A stretch of DNA of 42,363 nt from Clostridia bacterium (GTDB lineage Bacteria; Bacillota; Clostridia; TANB77; CAG-508): positions 1 through 42,363 of the forward strand of contig JAAVXQ010000039.1 of NCBI GenBank assembly GCA_022790685.1. The letters run 5' to 3'. The translations under genes and the position numbers were made by a program. Shown one piece after another: positions 8,529 to 15,747 of the stretch (its first letter is position 1; each line of letters starts with the position of its first letter). The notes below the pieces were generated by a model, which was not told the DNA's origin, searched no databases, and saw only the letters and a list, made by a program, of their open reading frames with translations.

Positions 8529-8557
8529 TTGACTATTGAGATGCAGAATAATAAAAT
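8529..8557 (+). promoter_or_regulatory. Promoter of the 8590 gene
   Basis: TTGACT (8529-8534), a 17-base spacer and TAAAAT (8552-8557), 32 bases before the gene. Confidence 0.65.
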
Positions 8558-8589
8558 TAGTATACAAAAAATATATGGAGGGATAAAAA

Positions 8590-9078
8590 ATGAATACAAA
8601 TATGTTTTGCAGTTTTTATGTCAGTGAAGCTCATTTAGTAACAATGCTTTTACCATATATGAAACAAAAGATGGAAGAAGAATATGATGTTTATCCTTTT
8701 TTTGAAAAGGACTTAAATAACATAGCACACAGAATTATTGATAGTATAACAAGTGTAGAAGAAAAAACAAATTTAAGAAAAATAGAATGGAAAAATAATA
8801 AAATAAAACTAAACAAGAAAAGAAAAAAACTTATAGTAATTATGGGAACAGAAGAATATATCAAAAAAAAGAAAAAAGATTTAGAAGAACAATTAAATAA
8901 TGAAGATATAGTAATAGAATGTTTTGAATTTTGCCAAACACAAGAAAAAATAAAGGAAATCTTAGATACACACTCTAAGATTATAAATACAAAAGGAGAA
9001 GTTTTGAAAGAAGAATTATTCACACAATTTACACAAAAGGCAGAAAAAGATAACAAAGAAATCACAATTATGAAATAG
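8590..9078 (+). CDS. Unrecognised 162-residue cytosolic protein
   Basis: Not recognised. It begins MNTNMFCSFYVSEAHL after a GGAGG ribosome site and has its own promoter. The middle is very Lys-rich (KIKLNKKRKKLIVIMGTEEY and KKKKKDLEEQL), the rest acidic and helical, with no signal peptide or membrane segment. The alternation of hydrophobic strand (KLIVIMG) and charged helix suggests a small alpha/beta fold. It lies between spoIIR (divergent) and the sugar-nucleotide fusion gene, which has its own promoter. A sporulation role is possible from position only. Confidence 0.7.
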   Translation: MNTNMFCSFYVSEAHLVTMLLPYMKQKMEEEYDVYPFFEKDLNNIAHRIIDSITSVEEKTNLRKIEWKNNKIKLNKKRKKLIVIMGTEEYIKKKKKDLEEQLNNEDIVIECFEFCQTQEKIKEILDTHSKIINTKGEVLKEELFTQFTQKAEKDNKEITIMK

Positions 9079-9148
9079 TATAAGCTTATTATATTAAAAA
9101 TAAAAATCTATATAAAATAGGTAGCCGTAAGAGATTAGATGTACTTTA

Positions 9149-9177
9149 TTGACTTAAGCTAAAAAATGATATAAGAT
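9149..9177 (+). promoter_or_regulatory. Promoter of the uridylyltransferase-mutase fusion gene
   Basis: TTGACT (9149-9154), a 17-base spacer and TAAGAT (9172-9177), about 65 bases before the ATG. A GAAAGGAG ribosome site follows. Confidence 0.65.
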
Positions 9178-9242
9178 AAGTAAAAATTTAATTTTAGATT
9201 TAATATAAGTGATGAAATATAGAAAGGAGCATATATACTAAA

Positions 9243-12206
9243 ATGAATGAAAGATTAGAAAAAATAAAAGAATTACTTGGAAAGTATAATCAGGAACATC
9301 TACTTGTAAATTATGATAAGTTAGATGATCAAAAGAGGGAAGAACTATTAAATCAAATAGAAAATATTGATTTCAACCTTATGAAAGAATTATATGAACA
9401 AACACAAAAACCTGTTGATTTAGGAACAGTTACAATTGAGCCAATAGAACATGTAGATAAATCTAAATTAACTGTTAGTGAAAAAGAAATGTACAGAAAA
9501 AAGGGTATTGAAGCCATAAAATATAATAAATTTGCTACAGTAACAATGGCAGGTGGACAAGGAACAAGACTTGGTCATTCAGGACCTAAAGGAACATATA
9601 TATTTGATCCTGTATTAAATAAATCTATTTTTGAAGTATTATGTGATACCTTAAAAGAAGCCTGGAAAACATATGATACAGTAATTCCATGGTATTTAAT
9701 GACAAGCAAAGAAAATCATGATGCTACAGTTAAATTTTTTGAAGAGAAAAATTATTTTGGATATCCAAAGGAAGCTGTGAAATTTTTTAAACAAGGTCAA
9801 TTACCAATGTTAGGAATTGATGGAAAAATATTACTTACAGAAGAGGGAATGGTAAAAGAAGCTGCAAATGGTCATGGTGGAACACTTCAATCTATGGATA
9901 GAGCAAATGTTATAAGTGAAATGAAAGAAAATGGTATAGAATGGGTATTTATTAATGGTGTTGATAATGTATTAGTAAAACCAGTTGACCCATTATTAAT
10001 AGGAATGTCTATTCATAATAAAGTATTAGGAGCTGTTAAGTCTATAGAGAAGACAGATCCTAAAGAAAAAGTAGGTGTATTTTGTAGAAAGAATAAAAAA
10101 GTAGGAGTTGTTGAGTACACTGAAATTTCAGAAGAAATGGCAAATTTAAGAGATGATGATAGATCTCTTGTATATGGAGATGCAAATGCAATATTCCATT
10201 TATATAATATAAAAGGATTAGAAAAAGTAAGCGAACTTAGTCTTCCTTATCATACAGCAGTAAAAAAAGCAAACTATATGGATGAAAATGGAAAAATAGT
10301 AACAGCAGATAAACCAAATGCTTATAAATTTGAAATGTTTATATTTGATTCATATGAAATGTTTGATGATGTGGTTGTACTAAGAGTAAAAAGAGAAGAA
10401 GAATTTGCACCAATAAAAAATGCAGAAGGTCAAGATAGTCCAGAAACAGCAAGAAAATTATATAAAGACTACATGAATAAAGTAGAATATCATAAGAAAT
10501 ATAAAGAATGGTCAACAAATCCAATTTTTGATGAAGAAACCAGAAAAGAGTTATTATTAATAACAGGAAATGAAGAAGAAATAAAAGATAGATTTTATAA
10601 AGACTTAGAATTTGGAACAGCAGGTCTAAGAGGCGTTATTGGAAATGGTACAAATAGAATGAATATTTATACTGTTACAAAAGCAACTCAAGGATTAGCA
10701 AATTTTATATTAAAAGAAGGAACAGAAAACAAAGGTGTAGTAATAAGTTATGATTCAAGAAATATGTCACCAGAATTTGCAGAAGCAACAGCACTTTGTT
10801 TAAATGCAAATGGTATAAAAACATATATTTTTGAGTCTCTAAGACCAGTTCCAGAATTATCTTTTGCAGTAAGAGAACTTGAATGTACAGCTGGTATTAT
10901 GATTACAGCAAGTCATAATCCACCAGAATATAATGGATATAAAGTATATTGGGATGATGGAGCACAAATAGTTTCACCAGTAGACAAAGAAATAATTGCA
11001 GAAGTAAATAAAGTAAAAGATTATTCATTAATTAGAAAAATAAGCTTAGAAGAAGCTAGAGCTCAAAGATTATATAATGTAATAGGAAAAGCGATGGATA
11101 AACTATACTTAAGAGCAATAAAAAAGCAAGTATTAAATCTAGATATAATAAAAGAGGTAGAAAAAGACTTAAATATAGTATATACACCACTACATGGAAC
11201 TGGAAATGTTCCAGTCCAAGCAGTACTATCAGATTTAGGATTTTCAAATGTATATGTAGTACCAGAACAAGAATTACCAAATGGAAGTTTTCCAACAGTA
11301 GATTATCCTAATCCAGAAGATGTAAAAGCTTTTGATTTAGCCTTAAAACTTGCAAACAAAGTTGATGCAGATGTTGTTTTAGCAACAGATCCAGATGCTG
11401 ATAGATTGGGAGTTTTTGCAAAAGATAGTAAAACAGAGGAATATAAAGCATTTACTGGAAATATGTCGGGGTTATTAATAGCAGAATATGTTTTATCACA
11501 AAAACAAGAAAAAGGATTACTTCCAAAAAATGGAGCATTAATTTCAACAATAGTTTCTTCAAATTTAGCAATAGCGATAGCTAAAGAATACGGTGTAGAC
11601 TTTATAGAAGTTCTTACAGGATTCAAATACATAGGTGAGCAAATAAGAAATTTTGAAAGCTCAGGAAGTCATGAATATTTATTTGGATATGAAGAGAGTT
11701 ATGGATGTTTAGTTGGAACACATAGCAGAGATAAAGATGCAATAACAGCAGTTATGATGCTTTGTGAAGCAGCAGCATACTATAAGAAAAAAGGATTAAC
11801 TTTATGGGATCAAATGATAAAGATATATGAAAAATATGGATTCTATAAAGAAGGTATTTCAACAATTACATTAAAAGGTGCAGATGGAGCAGAAAAAATA
11901 AAAGAATTAATGGAAAATATTAGAAAAAATCCACCTAAGAAATTAGGAGACTATAATGTTATTAGTGTAAGAGATTATAAAACTGGAAAGATTGTAGATA
12001 TTAAAACTGGTAAAGAATCAGAAACAGGACTTCCAGAATCTAATGTATTATATTTTGATTTAGAAGATTCTGCATGGTGCTGTGTAAGACCATCTGGAAC
12101 AGAACCAAAGGTTAAGTTCTATATGGGAGTAAAAGGAAATTCAATGAAAGATAGTGAAGATAAATTAAATACTTTAAGAAGAGCTATGACAGGATTATCA
12201 GAATAG
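9243..12206 (+). CDS. UDP-sugar pyrophosphorylase / phosphoglucomutase fusion
   Basis: One 987-residue protein with two enzyme modules. Residues about 30-400 are a eukaryotic-type UDPGP nucleotidyltransferase (TMAGGQGTRLG at about 100, the UTP-binding loop; then GPKGTY, EAANGHGGT and INGVDNVL). Residues about 430-987 are a PGM2-type phosphohexomutase: FGTAGLRG at about 456, the phosphoserine loop TASHNPPEYNG at 554, the metal loop DPDADRLG at 716, GYEESYG at 815 and the phosphate-binding RPSGTEPK at 949. The order implies Glc-6-P to Glc-1-P to UDP-glucose (or the amino-sugar equivalents) by one polypeptide. The substrate (Glc or GlcNAc) cannot be decided by eye. It could supply UDP-sugars for wall, capsule or glycogen. 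Single frame, no stop between modules. Confidence 0.9.
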   Translation: MNERLEKIKELLGKYNQEHLLVNYDKLDDQKREELLNQIENIDFNLMKELYEQTQKPVDLGTVTIEPIEHVDKSKLTVSEKEMYRKKGIEAIKYNKFATVTMAGGQGTRLGHSGPKGTYIFDPVLNKSIFEVLCDTLKEAWKTYDTVIPWYLMTSKENHDATVKFFEEKNYFGYPKEAVKFFKQGQLPMLGIDGKILLTEEGMVKEAANGHGGTLQSMDRANVISEMKENGIEWVFINGVDNVLVKPVDPLLIGMSIHNKVLGAVKSIEKTDPKEKVGVFCRKNKKVGVVEYTEISEEMANLRDDDRSLVYGDANAIFHLYNIKGLEKVSELSLPYHTAVKKANYMDENGKIVTADKPNAYKFEMFIFDSYEMFDDVVVLRVKREEEFAPIKNAEGQDSPETARKLYKDYMNKVEYHKKYKEWSTNPIFDEETRKELLLITGNEEEIKDRFYKDLEFGTAGLRGVIGNGTNRMNIYTVTKATQGLANFILKEGTENKGVVISYDSRNMSPEFAEATALCLNANGIKTYIFESLRPVPELSFAVRELECTAGIMITASHNPPEYNGYKVYWDDGAQIVSPVDKEIIAEVNKVKDYSLIRKISLEEARAQRLYNVIGKAMDKLYLRAIKKQVLNLDIIKEVEKDLNIVYTPLHGTGNVPVQAVLSDLGFSNVYVVPEQELPNGSFPTVDYPNPEDVKAFDLALKLANKVDADVVLATDPDADRLGVFAKDSKTEEYKAFTGNMSGLLIAEYVLSQKQEKGLLPKNGALISTIVSSNLAIAIAKEYGVDFIEVLTGFKYIGEQIRNFESSGSHEYLFGYEESYGCLVGTHSRDKDAITAVMMLCEAAAYYKKKGLTLWDQMIKIYEKYGFYKEGISTITLKGADGAEKIKELMENIRKNPPKKLGDYNVISVRDYKTGKIVDIKTGKESETGLPESNVLYFDLEDSAWCCVRPSGTEPKVKFYMGVKGNSMKDSEDKLNTLRRAMTGLSE

Positions 12207-12229
12207 ATTTCATACAAGAAATAGTTATT

Positions 12230-12281
12230 AAGCCACTTTTAGAAATATAGTATAAATATTTCTTTAAAAGTGGCTTTTTTT
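12230..12281 (+). terminator. Terminator after the fusion gene
   Basis: AGCCACTTTTA / TAAAAGTGGCT with an extended inner stem is followed by seven T. Confidence 0.9.
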
Positions 12282-12387
12282 ATATATGAATTTACTATTT
12301 TAGCAATATCTATAAATACTTTTATGAGTAAAAAATTAACTTTTAGGGAAAATTAAAATAAAAATATTAAAAAATTTTTGAAAAAGG

Positions 12388-12416
12388 TTGACATATATAA
12401 AAAAATGTTGTATCAT
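12388..12416 (+). promoter_or_regulatory. Promoter of the Lys-Glu-Thr tRNA cluster
   Basis: Consensus TTGACA (12388-12393), a 17-base spacer and TATCAT (12411-12416). A small leader hairpin (CAGTCG/CGACTG, 12424-12443) precedes the first tRNA. Confidence 0.8.
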
Positions 12417-12458
12417 ATAAAGGCAGTCGCAAATAAACGACTGATCCATATTTTTAAT

Positions 12459-12534
12459 GGGCTATTAGCTCAGGTGGTAGAGCACTTGACTTTTAATCAA
12501 GTTGTCCCGCGTTCGAGTCGCGGATAGCTCACCA
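12459..12534 (+). tRNA. tRNA-Lys(TTT)
   Basis: Acceptor GGGCTAT/ATAGCTC, anticodon loop CTTTTAA (anticodon TTT), T-loop GTTCGAGTC, CCA encoded. First of three tRNAs in one transcript. Confidence 0.96.
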
Positions 12535-12560
12535 AGAATACTTTATAAGTATTCTTTTAT

Positions 12561-12635
12561 GGCCCCTTGGTCAAGCGGTTAAGACATCGCCCTTTCACGG
12601 CGGAGACATGGGTTCGATTCCCGTAGGGGTCACCA
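12561..12635 (+). tRNA. tRNA-Glu(TTC)
   Basis: Starts GGCCCCTTGGTCAAGCGGTT, anticodon loop CTTTCAC (anticodon TTC), T-loop GTTCGATTC, CCA encoded. Confidence 0.96.
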
Positions 12636-12656
12636 ATTAAAATATGGAAAATATAT

Positions 12657-12732
<76 letters not shown>

Positions 12733-12736
12733 CAGA

Positions 12737-12765
12737 AAATCGAGTAAAAAATACTCGATTTTTTT
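12737..12765 (+). terminator. Terminator of the tRNA cluster
   Basis: AAATCGAGTA / TACTCGATTT hairpin with an A-rich loop and a T-run, immediately after tRNA-Thr. Confidence 0.9.
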
Positions 12766-12883
12766 GATGTAAAAATTAAATTAATAAAAAAGAGCAATAT
12801 ATAAAGTGAAAAAATAGATATGTTTTGAATTTAAACAATATTATATATATAAAATAATAACAATGCATATAAGTTATATACAC

Positions 12884-12929
12884 CAACTAAAACGAGGCCA
12901 TTTCTTTCGAAACGGCCTCGTTTTAGTTG
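12884..12929 (-). terminator. Strong GC-rich hairpin at the edge of the foreign insert
   Basis: Perfect 16-base arms CAACTAAAACGAGGCC (12884-12899) and GGCCTCGTTTTAGTTG (12914-12929) with a 14-base loop. It lies just past the stop of the minus-strand broken gene and marks the sharp change from AT-rich host DNA to GC-richer insert. Probably the insert gene's own terminator. Confidence 0.75.
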
Positions 12930-12944
12930 CGTCTGTTAGGTACA

Positions 12945-13408
12945 TCAGCAGAGATTGAGGGTTTTCTCCCAGACCATCATTTGCTCATTGTCTGAGAAAA
13001 ACAGAATGAGTCGATACTCGCTGTCGGACACTTTGATTTCCCGCAGTACGCAGCCCTTGTGCTGGTTAAGAAGCTCCTTGGCCCGTTGACACTTTGCCTG
13101 AGCGCTGGGACCATCTCCTTCATCATCCTTTACTTCCAAGATTTTGGTACAGGTGATTTCTGTCATGATGTCCCTTCTTCCAAGAGTCATTTCCCAAGCC
13201 GACATCAGTGCACTGGAATCAAGGGACGGCATGATGAAATAAACTCCGTCAAGCAGCTTTCTTTCTACCAGCATCTCGCCACCGTATTTTGCCAGCAAGT
13301 CTTTTGCCTTTCCGCAGAAAGTTAGTGCGAAGCATCATCTACGTCCCGGACCATGAAGTTTTTGACTACGAGACCTTCATTGTTGCTAAGATAATTCATT
13401 GTTACCAT
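12945..13408 (-). pseudogene. Frameshifted foreign gene of unknown function
   Basis: This gene is much GC-richer than anything around it, with unlike codon use. The start ATG (13408) follows AGGAGGGT and reads MVTMNYLSNNEGLVVKNFMV to RDVDDASH, stopping at TAA (13322-13324). In another frame coding resumes (TFCGKAKDLLAKYGGEMLVE) and runs to 12945, through LMSAWEMTLGRRDIM and REIKVSDSEYRLILFFSDNE. The parts are 3n+2 bases together, so one base is missing or two are extra near 13322. Three in-frame CGG codons encode Arg (MVRDV, CQRAK, VLREI) with no shift beside them, unlike host genes. I do not recognise the family; the style suggests mobile-element cargo from another Firmicute. Confidence 0.65.
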
Positions 13409-13430
13409 ATGCTGTGACCCTCCTAAAGTC

Positions 13431-13545
13431 AAATAAAAATAATATGCATCACTATATATTATACACCATATTTTATAATTTGTAAACTGATAGCATTATA
13501 ATAATTTGATAAGTAGATTATATTTAAATTCAAGAGCTTTTGGTA
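13431..13545. other. AT-rich junction between the insert and the SDR gene
   Basis: Composition returns to host level from about 13431. I see no direct repeat that would mark a target duplication, no integrase and no tRNA fragment at this edge. Confidence 0.4.
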
Positions 13546-13574
13546 TTGAGAAAAATAGACAATGATGATATAAT
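13546..13574 (+). promoter_or_regulatory. Promoter of the SDR gene
   Basis: TTGAGA (13546-13551), a 17-base spacer and perfect TATAAT (13569-13574). It lies within the upstream in-frame extension of the SDR ORF, so translation starts further downstream. Confidence 0.75.
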
Positions 13575-13605
13575 AAAATATATTTTTATGAAAGTAAGGA
13601 AAAAA

Positions 13606-14337
13606 ATGAAAAATAAAGTGGTATTGATAACAGGTGCTTCAAAAGGAATTGGAAGAAATATAGCTAAATCACTTGCAATAGAAGGATATACTATAATAGC
13701 AAATTATAATAATTCCGAAAAATTAGCAATGGAGCTAAAAGAAGAACTTAAAAAAGATGAGATAGATATAGAAATATTTAAAGCAGATGTTTCTAAAAAA
13801 GAAGAATCTCAAAGGCTAGTAAACTATTGTCTTGAAAAATATGGAAAGATAGATATTTTAGTTAATAATGCAGGAATTGCACAAAGCAAATTATTTACAG
13901 ATATAACATATGAGGAATTTGATAATATAATGAAAACAAATGTATATTCTGCATTTTTTATAACACAAGAAGTTGCTAGAAATATGATAAACAATAAAAG
14001 TGGATGTATAATAAATATTTCTTCAATTTGGGGATTAGTGGGTGCATCTTGTGAAGTACATTATTCGATGACAAAAGCAGCAATAGATGGAATGACAAAG
14101 TCACTAGCCAAAGAATTAGGATTATCAAATATTAGAGTAAATTCAGTTGCTCCTGGCTGTATACAAACAGATATGACTAAAAATTTAAGTGAAGAAGATT
14201 GGAAAGGAATATTAGAAGAAAGTGCTTTATATAAAAAAGGTAAGCCTGAAGATATAACAAGATGTGTTAAATGGCTTATAGAAGATGAATTTACAACAGG
14301 TCAGGTCATATCACCAAATGGTGGTTTAGTAATTTAA
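13606..14337 (+). CDS. FabG-like short-chain dehydrogenase/reductase
   Basis: A 243-residue classical SDR. It has the NAD(P) loop TGASKGIG (residues 8-15), NNAG near 86, the catalytic Ser of ISSIWG, the YxxxK pair in HYSMTKAA, and VAPGCIQTDM. It is closest in look to 3-oxoacyl-ACP reductases (FabG/YmfI type), but without fatty-acid genes nearby the substrate is open. The start ATG (13606) has AAGGA upstream; an in-frame ATG six codons earlier is possible. It is convergent with the CBM25-like gene and shares a terminator with it. Single-gene transcript beside the foreign insert, but with host composition. Confidence 0.88.
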   Translation: MKNKVVLITGASKGIGRNIAKSLAIEGYTIIANYNNSEKLAMELKEELKKDEIDIEIFKADVSKKEESQRLVNYCLEKYGKIDILVNNAGIAQSKLFTDITYEEFDNIMKTNVYSAFFITQEVARNMINNKSGCIINISSIWGLVGASCEVHYSMTKAAIDGMTKSLAKELGLSNIRVNSVAPGCIQTDMTKNLSEEDWKGILEESALYKKGKPEDITRCVKWLIEDEFTTGQVISPNGGLVI

Positions 14338-14369
14338 AAAACATAGAATTAATAATATAAATTTACATC

Positions 14370-14398
14370 AAAAAATCCTAGACTACTCTAGGATTTTA
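14370..14398. terminator. Shared terminator between convergent genes
   Basis: AAAATCCTAGA / TCTAGGATTTT with a four-base loop and A/T runs on both flanks. Confidence 0.85.
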
Positions 14399-14866
14399 CA
14401 CGTTAGTATCTGCTTTGCGTTTCTTTTTATAGTTTCCAGAAATAAGTCTAGGAACATATATAAGCATTTTATATATGGCAAGTTTTATTTTTTTTGAGAT
14501 AATGTAAGATTTTCTAAGTCTTCTTATAGTAGGTACATCAAAGTCTTCTAATAAAACTAAAGAAGCTTCTGGATGTTCTATTAAGAAAATATAATTGTGA
14601 TTATTGTTATTATCCCATTCATTTTTTTCATTTTTTAAGCAAAAATTAAAAGTATCTTTATCTAAAAGATCAACTTCTATTTGAAAACCTAGTTCTGTTT
14701 TTACCATTTCACCATCTACTAAATTATCCCATGAATTCCCAAAACCATAATGAATGTATACATTAGTAGAGCCATCTTGAAAAAACTTACCAGTATATGA
14801 AATTTTTACCTTTGTATTAGGCGTTAATTTATCTGTATTAAAGAATATGTTTTTAACTAATTCCAT
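14396..14866 (-). CDS. CBM25-like carbohydrate-binding protein
   Basis: A 156-residue protein whose first about 100 residues resemble a family 25/26 starch-binding module: KVKISYTGKFFQDGSTNVYI, HYGFGNSWDNL, ELGFQIEVDL, FNFCLKNEKNEWDNNNNHNY. The conserved Trp and aromatic residues of the glucan-binding face are present. The C-terminal about 50 residues are basic and helical (RRLRKSYIISKKIKLAIYKM). There is no signal peptide, so it probably acts inside the cell, for example on glycogen or a glycogen enzyme. The start ATG follows GAGGAGA. No glycogen genes are adjacent. Confidence 0.78.
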   Translation of the reverse strand: MELVKNIFFNTDKLTPNTKVKISYTGKFFQDGSTNVYIHYGFGNSWDNLVDGEMVKTELGFQIEVDLLDKDTFNFCLKNEKNEWDNNNNHNYIFLIEHPEASLVLLEDFDVPTIRRLRKSYIISKKIKLAIYKMLIYVPRLISGNYKKKRKADTNV

Positions 14867-15041
14867 TTATTTCTCCTCTTAAGTAAATAACTGTAAATAT
14901 TATATATTTAAAAGGAAACATATTCAAGTGGAAAACTCAAATGTAATGAAAATGTAAAAGAAAAAAGCGTACAAGTCATATAGCCCATACACTTTACTAT
15001 TTTGTTATATTTATAAAAAGTATTTTAAACAGAAAAAATAT

Positions 15042-15608
15042 CTATACATAAATTTTTCCAATAATTTGAAAATCAAAAGTATTGTTAATTTGAATATCAT
15101 CAAATTCCTTATTATCTGCTCTTAAAACAAATTTTCCTCTTTTATAAATTAAACGTCTAATAAGAATCTGATCTTGAAATTTAAAAATACCAATATCTTT
15201 ATTTGAAAGTAATCCACAAAGTTCTACATAAACATATGTACTTTCTTTAATAATAGGAGCCATAGAATTATCATTTACTTTGTATGCAAAACTTGCATTA
15301 GAATATTCAGCAGGACAGTTAATGTAAGCATCTATTTGTGATATAGCTGGTATTGTATTATAAGAAATTTTATCTATATAATTATAAGTTTTTTGTTCTT
15401 CTGTTAGATTTTTATCATATGTATATAGTAGTTGTTGGTAAGGAATATTCAAAGCTGAACAAATAGACTTTAATGCTTTATGACTAGGGTTTCTTTCACC
15501 TTTTTCAATATGAGTTAAATGCCCAATATTTATATCTGTTACTTCTGCTAGTTTTGTTTTAGTAATACCTTTTTCTTTTCGAATTCTTGATATCATTTCA
15601 CCTATCAT
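15042..15608 (-). CDS. XRE-family regulator with a LexA/S24-type C-terminal domain
   Basis: 188 residues. The N-terminal helix-turn-helix (about 5-60; ITKTKLAEVTDINIGHLTHI, then EKGERNPSHKAL) is of Cro/CI type. The C-terminal part has the S24 serine region YKVNDNSMAPIIKESTYVYV and the later strand ILIRRLIYKRGKFVLRADN. At the position where self-cleaving S24 proteins carry the catalytic lysine (usual xVKRx) it has RR, so autocleavage is doubtful. It is divergent from the VanW gene and probably controls that promoter and its own. It looks prophage-derived, but no phage genes are nearby. Confidence 0.83.
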   Translation of the reverse strand: MIGEMISRIRKEKGITKTKLAEVTDINIGHLTHIEKGERNPSHKALKSICSALNIPYQQLLYTYDKNLTEEQKTYNYIDKISYNTIPAISQIDAYINCPAEYSNASFAYKVNDNSMAPIIKESTYVYVELCGLLSNKDIGIFKFQDQILIRRLIYKRGKFVLRADNKEFDDIQINNTFDFQIIGKIYV

Positions 15609-15670
15609 AGTTTCTTACCTCACTTAAAATATTTGTCAAATTAATTATATATATAAAAATTTTTATTGTC

Positions 15671-15703
15671 TAGTACAATTTTTTATTGCAGAAAAATAGT
15701 ACA
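15671..15703 (+). promoter_or_regulatory. Candidate operator: two TAGTACA direct repeats
   Basis: TAGTACA occurs at 15671-15677 and 15697-15703, 26 bases apart. The second lies in the spacer of the VanW promoter and the first just upstream of its -35 box. The divergent XRE regulator is the natural candidate to bind here. Confidence 0.35.
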
Positions 15704-15714
15704 TATGATAATAT
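15686..15714 (+). promoter_or_regulatory. Promoter of the VanW-family gene
   Basis: TTGCAG (15686-15691), a 17-base spacer and TAATAT (15709-15714). The Shine-Dalgarno GGAAGG precedes the ATG at 15748. Confidence 0.6.
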
Positions 15715-15747
15715 TGTTAATAATTAAAGTACGGAAGGAAGAGTGGC

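Noticed and set aside
13540..13605. A longer N-terminus of the SDR protein from the TTG at 13540
   Set aside because: A strong promoter (13546-13574) lies inside it, and the FabG-type fold begins at MKNKVVLITG.
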